Below are positions 1 through 8,152 of a stretch of DNA of 64,000 nt, piece after piece. Made by a program: the position numbers and the translations under genes. The DNA comes from an uncultured Eubacterium sp. GTDB taxonomy: Bacteria > Bacillota > Clostridia > Lachnospirales > Lachnospiraceae. The number at the start of each line of letters is the position of its first letter. Within the stretch, counting starts at the first letter, position 1. The DNA is taken from the NCBI GenBank assembly GCA_948579355.1, contig CAPAOV010000010.1:14293-78292 (forward strand), in the 5' to 3' direction. The notes below the pieces were generated by a model, which made no database searches, was not told where the DNA came from, and worked only from the letters and a program-made list of their open reading frames with translations.

Positions 1-2106
1 CGTCTCCGTATCGACGCTGGCAGTCGCCTCGTCCAAAATCAGTATTTTAGGATTTGCCAAAATCGCCCTCGCAATGGAGATACGCTGCTTTTCACCGCCC
101 GACAAATCTTTTCCTGAAGCGCCGATAACCGTATCATACGCATCCGGCATATTGGAAATAAACTCGTGTGCGCTCGCAAGTATCGCCGCCTGTATAATAT
201 CGCCTCTCGTAGCCTCCGGATTCGCATAGGCGATATTGTCCGCCACAGTTCCCATAAAAATATAAGTATCCTGCGATACCATCGCCACATTCCTGCGCAA
301 ATCATGAAAAGCCAGTTCCCTTACATCAATGCCGTCAATGGAAATCGTTCCCTCATTGACATCATACAGACGGGAAATAAGATTGACAAGTGTTGTCTTT
401 CCGGCGCCGGAGCGGCCGACAATCCCCAGCATTTCACCCGGCTTAACATGCATACTAATGTCTTTTAAGACCGGATTATTCGTATCATAACCAAAGGTCA
501 CATGCGCTAACTGTATTTCCCCTTTCGGCTCCTTTAACGCAATCGGATTGTCCGTCTCCTGAATATCCGGAATGGCGTCCATAATCTCAAACATACGCTG
601 TGCGGAGTTAATACTGTCCGACCACATATGGAAAACCCGTGAAAAGAAATTCATCGGCCCGTTCAACTGTCCGACATAACCGACAAACGTAATTAATACG
701 CCGAGTTCCACGCTTCCCGTACCGAGCAGCAAAATAACTCCTAAAATCCATACCCATATATTGGAAATCTCCTGTACGAGATTGTACAGTATCGTAAAGC
801 GGTTGTTGTATTTGACAATACGAACTTCCGCGTCTTTAACCCGCTCATTTGGCGGCATAAAACGCTCATTTTCCAGCTCCTGCTGTCCGAACGCCTTAAC
901 TACGCGCGCTCCCGTCAGATTATCATTTACCTTGCTGTTGAGATTGCGCTCGGCACGATGTCTTCTGCCAAACAGGCTCCACAGTTTCGGTTTCAGCTTA
1001 ACGCTCATAACAACGAGCAGCGGTAACAAAATACTGGCGACAAGGGCCAGCTGCCAGTTGAGCCGGAACATCACGATATAAGTAGCAATGATTGTCAGGC
1101 CGTGAACAAATATGTAGGGAAAGCCGTCCAGAAAAAATGCGGTCACGCGCTCGGCGTCACTCAACACGCGCGTCATCAGGCTTCCGGTCTGCTTGCTCGT
1201 AAAAAATCCGATTGACAGACGCGCCATCGCGGCAAAAACATCCTGTTTTAAATCGCGGATTGTACTCGCTACCACCTGCGCCATCAGCGTTCCCTGAAGC
1301 ATTGCCACCGCCTGCTGCATAAGTTTCGAGACAAGCATGACGAGGACAAGAAGAATGAGCGCCCACACATATTTCCCGATACCGAAGAAATGATAAAACG
1401 CCGGATTCTTTGCCAGTACCTTATCGTACAAAACCGTACCGCTCAAATACGGCCAGACGAGATTCAGCGCCGCCGAGCCAAAATAACACAAAAAAAGCAG
1501 TACAAACTTCCAGCGGTAGCGGAAAAAATATCTCATCGTCCGCGAAAAAATCGAACGCTTATTCATACATTTCGGACATATCTTCCGCTTCGGGTCAGGA
1601 TACATCGTCCCGCATTTCGGACAATATTCCGCTTTTTCTTCCTGAATGTCCGCCGACGATTCTACCTCGTCCGCCTCATCCGGATAGTTTTTTATTTTCT
1701 TATAGCTCTTGAGGAACAAATTCATCTGCTCCAAATATAAGTTTGTCAATGCGGCTACCCGTTCCGACACGCCATTATGCTCTACCGTAACAAGATTCGT
1801 CGCAATTTGACGCTCCACACGCATGTGGGCCGTTTCCTCAAGCGGCAGAAGACGAAACGCATACTCCAGCGTATCTTCCCCATAGACCATATCCTGTGTT
1901 TTCGTTCCGCGAAAATATCTCGTCCGATTGCCAATCGGTTCGCTCGTCACCACACCGAGTACTTTCGCTGTCAAAAATACATATCCGCTTATGTATTCGC
2001 TGTCAAAAGATAAATCGACCGGACAAACATCTAAAATATCCTCTTTCTCTATACTATATTTTTTCAACATGACGAGAACTCTGTCCGGCAATTGATTTTT
2101 CTTCAT
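1..2106 (-). CDS. ABC exporter (fused permease-ATPase) with N-terminal zinc ribbon, partial
   Basis: This is a type-IV ABC exporter half-transporter, cut by the left window edge after its D-loop. The 702 visible residues start at the ATG at 2106, preceded by GGAGGACGGAAC. Residues 1-160 form a soluble domain I do not recognise. A zinc ribbon follows with two CPKC knuckles (C162, C165, C177, C180), and then the transmembrane domain from about residue 185. The ATPase shows Walker A (GRSGAGKTT), the signature LSGGE and Walker B (ILILDEAT). The family exports lipids, peptides or drugs as a dimer. The soluble N-terminus plus zinc ribbon is not part of the usual exporter core and may sense or dock something (inference). 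The gene has its own strong promoter overlapped by a long inverted repeat, so expression is probably inducible. Confidence 0.9.
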   Translation of the reverse strand, partial: MKKNQLPDRVLVMLKKYSIEKEDILDVCPVDLSFDSEYISGYVFLTAKVLGVVTSEPIGNRTRYFRGTKTQDMVYGEDTLEYAFRLLPLEETAHMRVERQIATNLVTVEHNGVSERVAALTNLYLEQMNLFLKSYKKIKNYPDEADEVESSADIQEEKAEYCPKCGTMYPDPKRKICPKCMNKRSIFSRTMRYFFRYRWKFVLLFLCYFGSAALNLVWPYLSGTVLYDKVLAKNPAFYHFFGIGKYVWALILLVLVMLVSKLMQQAVAMLQGTLMAQVVASTIRDLKQDVFAAMARLSIGFFTSKQTGSLMTRVLSDAERVTAFFLDGFPYIFVHGLTIIATYIVMFRLNWQLALVASILLPLLVVMSVKLKPKLWSLFGRRHRAERNLNSKVNDNLTGARVVKAFGQQELENERFMPPNERVKDAEVRIVKYNNRFTILYNLVQEISNIWVWILGVILLLGTGSVELGVLITFVGYVGQLNGPMNFFSRVFHMWSDSINSAQRMFEIMDAIPDIQETDNPIALKEPKGEIQLAHVTFGYDTNNPVLKDISMHVKPGEMLGIVGRSGAGKTTLVNLISRLYDVNEGTISIDGIDVRELAFHDLRRNVAMVSQDTYIFMGTVADNIAYANPEATRGDIIQAAILASAHEFISNMPDAYDTVIGASGKDLSGGEKQRISIARAILANPKILILDEATASVDTET

Positions 2107-2196
2107 GTTCCGTCCTCCCTCCATCTCTTTCCCACTCCACTTCCACGCGCACCCATACGCCACGCTTCACCGCGCCGCCCGCGGTCGCATAAATGC

Positions 2197-2258
2197 AGTC
2201 AGAGTACTTCCGTTACCAAAAGTACTCTGACTATACCAAATCTGTATTCTATTGTCAA
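2197..2258 (-). promoter_or_regulatory. Sigma-A promoter of the ABC exporter overlapped by a 13-bp inverted repeat
   Basis: On the minus strand there is a consensus -35 TTGACA (2253-2258), a 17-nt spacer and -10 TATAGT (2230-2235). A perfect 13-bp inverted repeat (AAGTACTCTGACT at 2220-2232, AGTCAGAGTACTT at 2197-2209, 10-nt gap) begins inside the -10 and runs past the expected start site. A dimeric repressor bound here would block the polymerase. The repeat differs from the TGACC-N3-GGTCA operators of the neighbouring TetR operon, so the repressor is probably encoded elsewhere. Promoter and repeat are seen; the operator role is inferred. Confidence 0.75.
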
Positions 2259-2311
2259 TCTAAAAAACTAAATTAACCTATGAGGCTATGGGATTGATTT
2301 TGCACGGCAGA

Positions 2312-2926
2312 TTACTGCACGTTTCCACCGATTTCCTGACGGTGGATAATATCTTCAATGGCGCCATACAATTCCGGTTTCAATTCTTCCAAAGCGACCG
2401 GTTCCTGCATCAAAATGACATTATGGCAGGTAGAATTGACGAATTCGACAATCATGTACAACATCAATTCCGGATTGCGAAATTTCCGTCCGGATTCGGC
2501 AAGCATTGTCTCATATGCCTCGTAAAAACAAAGACCGTCATTCTCTTCCTCCAGCAGCAGAGCGTTCCGGAACACACCCCAGCTAAGATTTTTGGCGATA
2601 AACCGCAGCAACATCTTATCCTCATTCAAGCGGTTAATAATCGAATCCGCCAGATAGATTACCTGCTCCTCCAGAGTCGGCAGTTTCTTGCGCCTCATCT
2701 CCTCTGTCGCCTGTAAAAACAATTCGGTCGCTTTCGAGGCAATCAAATTGTCCCGAATGTCAAATTTGTCCCGAAAATACAGATAGAATGTTCCCTTTGC
2801 CATCTTCGCCTCGGTGGCAATGTCGGAAATCGACGTATCGTTGATTCCCTTTTCCGTAAACAGGGCAAACGCCGCCGCGAGAAGAGAATCTCTTTTCTGT
2901 TTTTTCTTTTCATCTAATTTGCCCAT
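2312..2926 (-). CDS. TetR/AcrR-family transcriptional regulator
   Basis: A 204-residue TetR-type repressor with the N-terminal helix-turn-helix at about residues 10-50 (AAFALFTEKGINDTSISDIA followed by AKGTFYLYFRDK), typical of the family. The C-terminal helical ligand domain is not assignable to a specific inducer. I chose the ATG at 2926 because AAAGGTGG lies 5-8 nt upstream; an in-frame ATG at 2938 would overlap that ribosome binding site. It is the last gene of the minus-strand operon MMPL pump, heptad-repeat protein, TetR. Two TGACC-N3-GGTCA palindromes sit in that operon's promoter, so it most likely represses its own operon (inference). Confidence 0.9.
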   Translation of the reverse strand: MGKLDEKKKQKRDSLLAAAFALFTEKGINDTSISDIATEAKMAKGTFYLYFRDKFDIRDNLIASKATELFLQATEEMRRKKLPTLEEQVIYLADSIINRLNEDKMLLRFIAKNLSWGVFRNALLLEEENDGLCFYEAYETMLAESGRKFRNPELMLYMIVEFVNSTCHNVILMQEPVALEELKPELYGAIEDIIHRQEIGGNVQ

Positions 2927-2958
2927 ACATACATCCACCTTTCCCTCTCCCGTCAGGC

Positions 2959-4950
2959 TTACTCTTCCTTTGAAATCTCTTCCGTCTCAATGACAAACTT
3001 CACATCTCCGTCCATGTCTCCGGCAACGCCGCTAAAACTCTTATAAGCCTTACCTACCTGACGGATTGCCTTTAAGCGGTCAAGAAATACCTTTATATCA
3101 TCCTCATAAATACGATTGATTTCTTCAATCCCCTCACGGTTAAATTCGGATGCGCCTTCCGATAATTTATTACTGCCCCGATTGAGTTCACTGCTTGCCG
3201 TTGTAAGTTTATTTACTCCCGTCACCAGTTTACCGGATGCTTTCACAAGAGATTTTCCTCCCTTATTCAAAGAGCTGACGCCTTTCTTAACCGTCGTAAC
3301 GCTTTTCTTTAACTTGCCGCCCGCCTTTTGAAGTTTGCGGCCCGATGTTTTCAGCGTCGTATTATTTTTTGCAAGTACTTCACCGCCCTCTTTGAGGCTC
3401 TTTACACCTTGCACAAGCTCCGGCATGGAACTGTTCAACTGTGATGTCACACTAGTCAGCTCCGATGATTTTGTGGACAATTGCCGTAATCCGTCCATCA
3501 CGGTAGTTACTCCGCCGGAAACAGCGCCTGCCCCCTGTTTTAACTCGCTCTCCGCAGAAGTAGCCGCTTTTAATTTCTGAATCGACTCTTTCTGCCCGTT
3601 CAGAACCGCTTCCATCTGGGCGATAAGCGTTGCGTCTGCTCCCGACGCTTTTAATCCTTTGATGAGCGTATCCGTCGTCTCGTACGACTTTTCCAACGCC
3701 GCCAGATTTGTATTCAAGGTAGTAATGCCGTCAGATACCGATTTAGCGCCGCTTTTTAACTTTGTCACGTTTTCCTTTGTTCCTAGTTTATCCACGCTGC
3801 CGGTATACGCTTTTAATCCGGTATCAAAAGCGCTTATCTGATTCGGCAGATTTTTTACTTTTGTATACAAATCGGAACATCCGTCTGTAATTTTTTTGGC
3901 GCCGTCGACATAAGAAGAAGTTCCACTGGCAAAACTTGTCACACCGGACGTATACTCATTCACTCCCTTTGCGAGCTCCGGAGCCCCTTTCGCCATCTTT
4001 CCAATTCCTTTTGCCAGTTTATCTACGCCATCTTTCTTAAATTTCTTTACCGAAGATTTCAAATCTCCCATTTTATCAGCAAATTTGTCCATGTTATCTG
4101 ACAGTTCTTCCGAGCCCTCGACAATCTTGCCGGCAGCATCTGTCAGGTCGTCTAACTTCTCCTCCAAGTCATCCAACTGCTCAATTTCATCCAATTCGAG
4201 TTCGTTGAACAAATTTGGACTTCCATAGGTAAACGTATTTCCCATCGAAAAATCTTTGACATCTGCTGTCACAGTAAATCCATCGGGAATCTTTTCCGAG
4301 GCGTCTTTCTCCAAGTCCAGACTTTCTTTCAATCCCGGTACTCCCAGTCCGACGACAATTTGATTACTGCCATCGTTAATGACGCGTCCGTTATCAATTT
4401 CAACCTTATCGAATACTTCCGACGGAAGTATCATGCCAGTCAACATGACAAATGGAGTATACAACGTTGTCTGCTTCCCGTCAATCGTTTTCGTCTGCTT
4501 GGATTTATTTGTATAGGCAACATGGATTTCCACTTTGCCGCTCCTGCCTAACATATCTTTTGGCTCCATTACCGCCCCGTCAAGCTTATACGTTATTTTC
4601 AAATCAATTGGCAGTTCCTGAGAAGTTTCACCCTGATAATAAATATCTTTTCCCTTTGCCGCCCACTCGACAGATTTTCCGTTTTGGGTAAACGTTTCGT
4701 CACCTTTTACATTCGTAATCCCCGACAAATCGGATTCATCACGGATTGTTCCGTTTATATCCGCAGAACCTTTCAGCCAGTCCGCTACCGTAATCTGGGA
4801 AACCTTACCGTCGGCTCCTGCATTCACATAGACGGATTCCTGTTTGCTAATCTTCTTCGCCTCAATAAAGGAACTGTTGCTTAATACCAAACTCAATACT
4901 AATGCCGCACTCAACGTTGATTGGGCAATTCGTCTCACATTTCTTTTCAT
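2959..4950 (-). CDS. Secreted xxxLxxG heptad-repeat protein, MMPL-pump partner
   Basis: A 663-residue exported protein. The ATG at 4950 follows a strong AAGGAGG, while the longer open frame would start inside the upstream gene. Residues 1-30 are a signal peptide (MKRNVRRIAQ followed by a hydrophobic run ending near SSFIEA). Residues about 30-230 are a beta-rich domain. From about 240 to the end the protein is a long chain of Leu/Gly heptads (for example KLAKGIGKMAKGAPELAKGV and KLVTGVNKLTTASSELNRG), as in the X-X-X-Leu-X-X-Gly heptad family also found in YhgE/Pip-like proteins. There is no C-terminal membrane segment. The gene lies 19 nt downstream of the MMPL pump, so it probably acts outside the membrane as an extended rod with that pump (inference). 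Confidence 0.85.
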   Translation of the reverse strand: MKRNVRRIAQSTLSAALVLSLVLSNSSFIEAKKISKQESVYVNAGADGKVSQITVADWLKGSADINGTIRDESDLSGITNVKGDETFTQNGKSVEWAAKGKDIYYQGETSQELPIDLKITYKLDGAVMEPKDMLGRSGKVEIHVAYTNKSKQTKTIDGKQTTLYTPFVMLTGMILPSEVFDKVEIDNGRVINDGSNQIVVGLGVPGLKESLDLEKDASEKIPDGFTVTADVKDFSMGNTFTYGSPNLFNELELDEIEQLDDLEEKLDDLTDAAGKIVEGSEELSDNMDKFADKMGDLKSSVKKFKKDGVDKLAKGIGKMAKGAPELAKGVNEYTSGVTSFASGTSSYVDGAKKITDGCSDLYTKVKNLPNQISAFDTGLKAYTGSVDKLGTKENVTKLKSGAKSVSDGITTLNTNLAALEKSYETTDTLIKGLKASGADATLIAQMEAVLNGQKESIQKLKAATSAESELKQGAGAVSGGVTTVMDGLRQLSTKSSELTSVTSQLNSSMPELVQGVKSLKEGGEVLAKNNTTLKTSGRKLQKAGGKLKKSVTTVKKGVSSLNKGGKSLVKASGKLVTGVNKLTTASSELNRGSNKLSEGASEFNREGIEEINRIYEDDIKVFLDRLKAIRQVGKAYKSFSGVAGDMDGDVKFVIETEEISKEE

Positions 4951-4969
4951 AGCCTCTGCCTCCTTAATA

Positions 4970-7051
4970 TTAATAATCAATGCTGCGCATATCCCATGTC
5001 GTCTTACATATCCATTTATCAAATACCATCAACATCGCCGGTAAAATGACTATCACCACAATGGTACTGATAATAGCACCGCGGGAAAGCAATGTGCAGA
5101 TGGATTGTATCATATCAATATTTGATGATATTGTCACGCCAAAGGTCGAAGCAAACAAACACATTCCACTAATCAGTATGGACTTAATAGAAGTTTTGTG
5201 CGCGATTGCAATCGCCTCTTTCTTTCCTTTCTTCCGCTCCGCCCTCTCTTTATGATAACGGCTCGTCATCAATATGGCATAATCGACTGTCGCTCCTAAT
5301 TGTACGGCGCCAATGACAATACCCGCTACGAACGGCAGCGTCTCCCCACTGTAAAAAGGAACTGACATATTGAGGAAAATGGCAAATTCAATGACCGCCA
5401 CTAAGATAATCGGTATCAGAAGCGAACGGAACGTCAGCATGATAATAATGAAAATGGCAATAATTGAAACATAATTTACACTTGCCAAATCAATATCCGT
5501 TACATCCTGCAAATCCTTTGTAAGCGGCGCCTCTCCAATAACCATTGATTCTTTGCTGTATCCTTTTACAATATTATTAATCTCTGCAATCTGCGTATTC
5601 ACTTCTTCTGTGGCGGTTTTGTAATCCGAGCAGACAAACGCGATTTCATAGTCCTTGCTCTTAACCATTGCCCTATAATCTTGTGGTATCATATTATCGG
5701 GAACATTAACTCCCTTAAAAGAATCAATACCCAACACCCACTTGACACCTTTCACACCCTCTACTTCCTCTAACATCGCCGCCTTGTCTTTCGATGAAAT
5801 TCCATTTTTCATAAGAAGGATGTGCGTATTGTTCATATCAAATGTTTTTTCCAGTTTCTTATTGGCAACCGCCGAATCTAAATCCTGCGGCAGCGCTCCC
5901 GCTATGTCATAATATATTTCATAATTGCTGTTTCCATAAAAGGCGGGTCCAATGAGAACGATAAAAAGTATCAGCGCGGCCGGCCAAATCTTTACAATGC
6001 CTTTAGAGACACCGTCCAGATTAGGAATCAGATTTCTGTGTGTTGTTTTCTCAATTACCTTGTCAAAGCAAAGGATAAGCGCAGGCAGTACCGTAAGACA
6101 TACGATTACGCCAATGATAACTCCTTTTGCCATAACAAGCCCCAAATCCATCCCCAGTTTAAAGGTCATAAAACACAGGGCGGCAAAGCCGGCAATTGTC
6201 GTGACCGAGCTGCTCGTTACCGACTTAAACGTATTGGATATAGCATGTGCCATGGCACGATTTTTGTCTCCCTCAAAACGTATTTTATTGGCCTCATAAC
6301 TTTCCAAAAGGAAGATAGAATAATCCATCGTCACTCCCAATTGCAGTATCGCCGTCAACGCCTGTGTTATATAGGAAATTTCACCAAAAATAATGTTGCT
6401 CCCTAAATTATATATAATTGCCAGCCCAATCCCAAATAGGAAAATGAAAGGGGTAACAAGCGAATCCATCGCCAAAAGCAAAACAATAAGGGCCAGCGTC
6501 GCCGCTACCGCTACATAGATTGGCATTTCTGCCATAGCCAGATTCTTTATGTCCGTAACAACGCCGGACATTCCGCTGATAAACACCTGCTTTTCCACAA
6601 GGGAACGCATATTCTCAATAGCCTCCATCGTCGTATCCGCTGATGTTGTATCGTCAAAAAGAACAATCATCATCGTAGCGTTGCCATTGAACAGCGCTTT
6701 TTTGTACTTGCTCGGCAGTATTTCAGAGGGTATTGTAATACTGCCTAACGCATCATCATACCAAAGAACATCTTCCACATGTTCTACTTTCTTTATCTTC
6801 TCTTTCAAAGTAACAACATCTTTGTTCTCCATATCCTCAACAATTACCATGGAAAATGCTCCCATGCCAAACTCATCTACCATAATATCCTGTCCGGAAA
6901 CGGTTTCCAATGAATTTGGAAGATAACTCAGCACGTCGTAATTAATTCGCGTCGACACATAGCCAATGACAGCCGGTACCATAAGCAGCAACGCAAAAAT
7001 GATAACGAACACCTTGTTCTTTGTGAGCCATTTACCAAACTTGATTACCAT
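4970..7051 (-). CDS. MMPL/RND-family transporter
   Basis: A 693-residue polytopic transporter of the MMPL (RND superfamily) type. It has two homologous halves, each with one membrane helix, a large extracellular loop and a block of about five helices. The first block includes the stretch around LQLGVTMDYSIFLLESYEA and the second the matching VQLGATVDYAILMTSRYH, the internal duplication expected of RND pumps. The ATG at 7051 follows AAAAAAGGAGGCATGCACG; upstream in-frame sequence runs into the promoter. MMPL proteins move lipids or amphiphiles using the proton gradient, and no substrate can be deduced here. It is the first gene of a three-gene operon with a heptad-repeat protein and a TetR repressor. 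Confidence 0.9.
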   Translation of the reverse strand: MVIKFGKWLTKNKVFVIIFALLLMVPAVIGYVSTRINYDVLSYLPNSLETVSGQDIMVDEFGMGAFSMVIVEDMENKDVVTLKEKIKKVEHVEDVLWYDDALGSITIPSEILPSKYKKALFNGNATMMIVLFDDTTSADTTMEAIENMRSLVEKQVFISGMSGVVTDIKNLAMAEMPIYVAVAATLALIVLLLAMDSLVTPFIFLFGIGLAIIYNLGSNIIFGEISYITQALTAILQLGVTMDYSIFLLESYEANKIRFEGDKNRAMAHAISNTFKSVTSSSVTTIAGFAALCFMTFKLGMDLGLVMAKGVIIGVIVCLTVLPALILCFDKVIEKTTHRNLIPNLDGVSKGIVKIWPAALILFIVLIGPAFYGNSNYEIYYDIAGALPQDLDSAVANKKLEKTFDMNNTHILLMKNGISSKDKAAMLEEVEGVKGVKWVLGIDSFKGVNVPDNMIPQDYRAMVKSKDYEIAFVCSDYKTATEEVNTQIAEINNIVKGYSKESMVIGEAPLTKDLQDVTDIDLASVNYVSIIAIFIIIMLTFRSLLIPIILVAVIEFAIFLNMSVPFYSGETLPFVAGIVIGAVQLGATVDYAILMTSRYHKERAERKKGKKEAIAIAHKTSIKSILISGMCLFASTFGVTISSNIDMIQSICTLLSRGAIISTIVVIVILPAMLMVFDKWICKTTWDMRSIDY

Positions 7052-7075
7052 CGTGCATGCCTCCTTTTTTAAATA

Positions 7076-7132
7076 TGACCATTGGTCACTTTTACTGTAT
7101 GCAAGTGTATCACAAAAATGACCATCGGTCAA
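7076..7132 (-). promoter_or_regulatory. Promoter with two TetR-type operators for the MMPL operon
   Basis: The minus strand carries -35 TTGACC (7127-7132), a 17-nt spacer and -10 TACACT (7104-7109). Two 13-bp palindromes of the form TGACC-N3-GGTCA lie at 7119-7131 and 7076-7088, 43 bp apart. The first covers the -35; the second lies just downstream of the start site. Double occupancy would shut the promoter. The TetR gene at the end of the same operon is the obvious candidate binder (inference). Confidence 0.85.
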
Positions 7133-7261
7133 CCTTTTTTGTAAAAAAATTTTTTACCCTGAACATTTTTCATTTTTCCTGCATAAAATAGCCATATATA
7201 TTTACTGGAGAGGCAAAGAGTTAGAGGACATTCTTTGCTTACCTTTCGGAATGGGGGTCTT

Positions 7262-8152
7262 ATGAAAAGCGTCAATCAAATAATACATGCCTATTCTCCC
7301 CACCAACATGGTTTTCTTGGACAAAACATCGGAATTGCTATTATTGATACCGGACTCACCCCACATCCGGATTACCGCAAAAGAATTATCGGATGGTTAG
7401 ACGTCCTGCATGGAAGACCCTATCCCTATGATGACAGCGGTCATGGCAGCCATGTTGCCGGAATCGCCGCTGGAGACGGCTTTCTCTCTCAGGGACGGTA
7501 TCAGGGAGTTGCTCCCATGGCAAATCTCATCGGCATTAAAGTACTTAATAATAAAGGAAACGGCACCGTTTCCGATATAATGAAAGCGCTTCGATGGATA
7601 CAGAACAATTACCAGCAATACGGTATTCGTATCGTAAATATCTCGATTGGCGCCAATGACCGCCAAGCCTATGATGAGGACTGCGCATTTGTGCAAAAGG
7701 TAAATGAACTGTGGGATATGGGACTTGTTGTCGTTGCTGCTGCCGGCAATCAGGGACCGGGACCGCAGACAATAAGCGCACCCGGTAATTCCCGAAAAAT
7801 AATAACGGTTGGCTCCCTTCCAGAACGGCATTCCTATTCTGCCAGCCACTCCGGAATCGGTCCAACCCTTTCATGCATAAAAAAACCAGACGTCGTTGCG
7901 CCTGGTTCTCATATCGTCAGTTGTTGTCCTCCCCGTAACGGAAAATCCTACTCGTATTCAGTAAAAAGCGGTACTTCCATGTCCACCCCGATTGTAAGCG
8001 GCGCCATTGCCTTACTGCTCAGCAAATATCCCTATCTAAATCCAAGAGAAATCAAGATACGGATGAAACATTCCTGCACTGACTTAAATCTTCCGCATGA
8101 ACAACAAGGGTGGGGACTGCTTCACGTTACAAATCTTCTGCGCGAAGAATGA
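7262..8152 (+). CDS. S8-family subtilisin-like serine protease, intracellular type
   Basis: A 296-residue subtilase without signal peptide or long prodomain, so probably cytoplasmic like the ISP/AprX type. The catalytic triad is complete: Asp29 (IAIIDTGL), His61 (DSGHGSHVAGI) and Ser239 (SGTSMSTP), with the oxyanion Asn near 162 (AAAGNQG). The ATG at 7262 is chosen because GGGGGT lies 5 nt upstream; a TTG at 7235 would only add nine residues. It is divergent from the MMPL operon and convergent with the Ig-like protein gene, whose last 26 bp overlap its 3' end. The target protein is unknown. Confidence 0.92.
   Translation: MKSVNQIIHAYSPHQHGFLGQNIGIAIIDTGLTPHPDYRKRIIGWLDVLHGRPYPYDDSGHGSHVAGIAAGDGFLSQGRYQGVAPMANLIGIKVLNNKGNGTVSDIMKALRWIQNNYQQYGIRIVNISIGANDRQAYDEDCAFVQKVNELWDMGLVVVAAAGNQGPGPQTISAPGNSRKIITVGSLPERHSYSASHSGIGPTLSCIKKPDVVAPGSHIVSCCPPRNGKSYSYSVKSGTSMSTPIVSGAIALLLSKYPYLNPREIKIRMKHSCTDLNLPHEQQGWGLLHVTNLLREE

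Noticed and set aside
2288..2716. Plus-strand open frame of 142 codons over the TetR gene
   Set aside because: It is antisense to a clear TetR protein and lacks a ribosome binding site.
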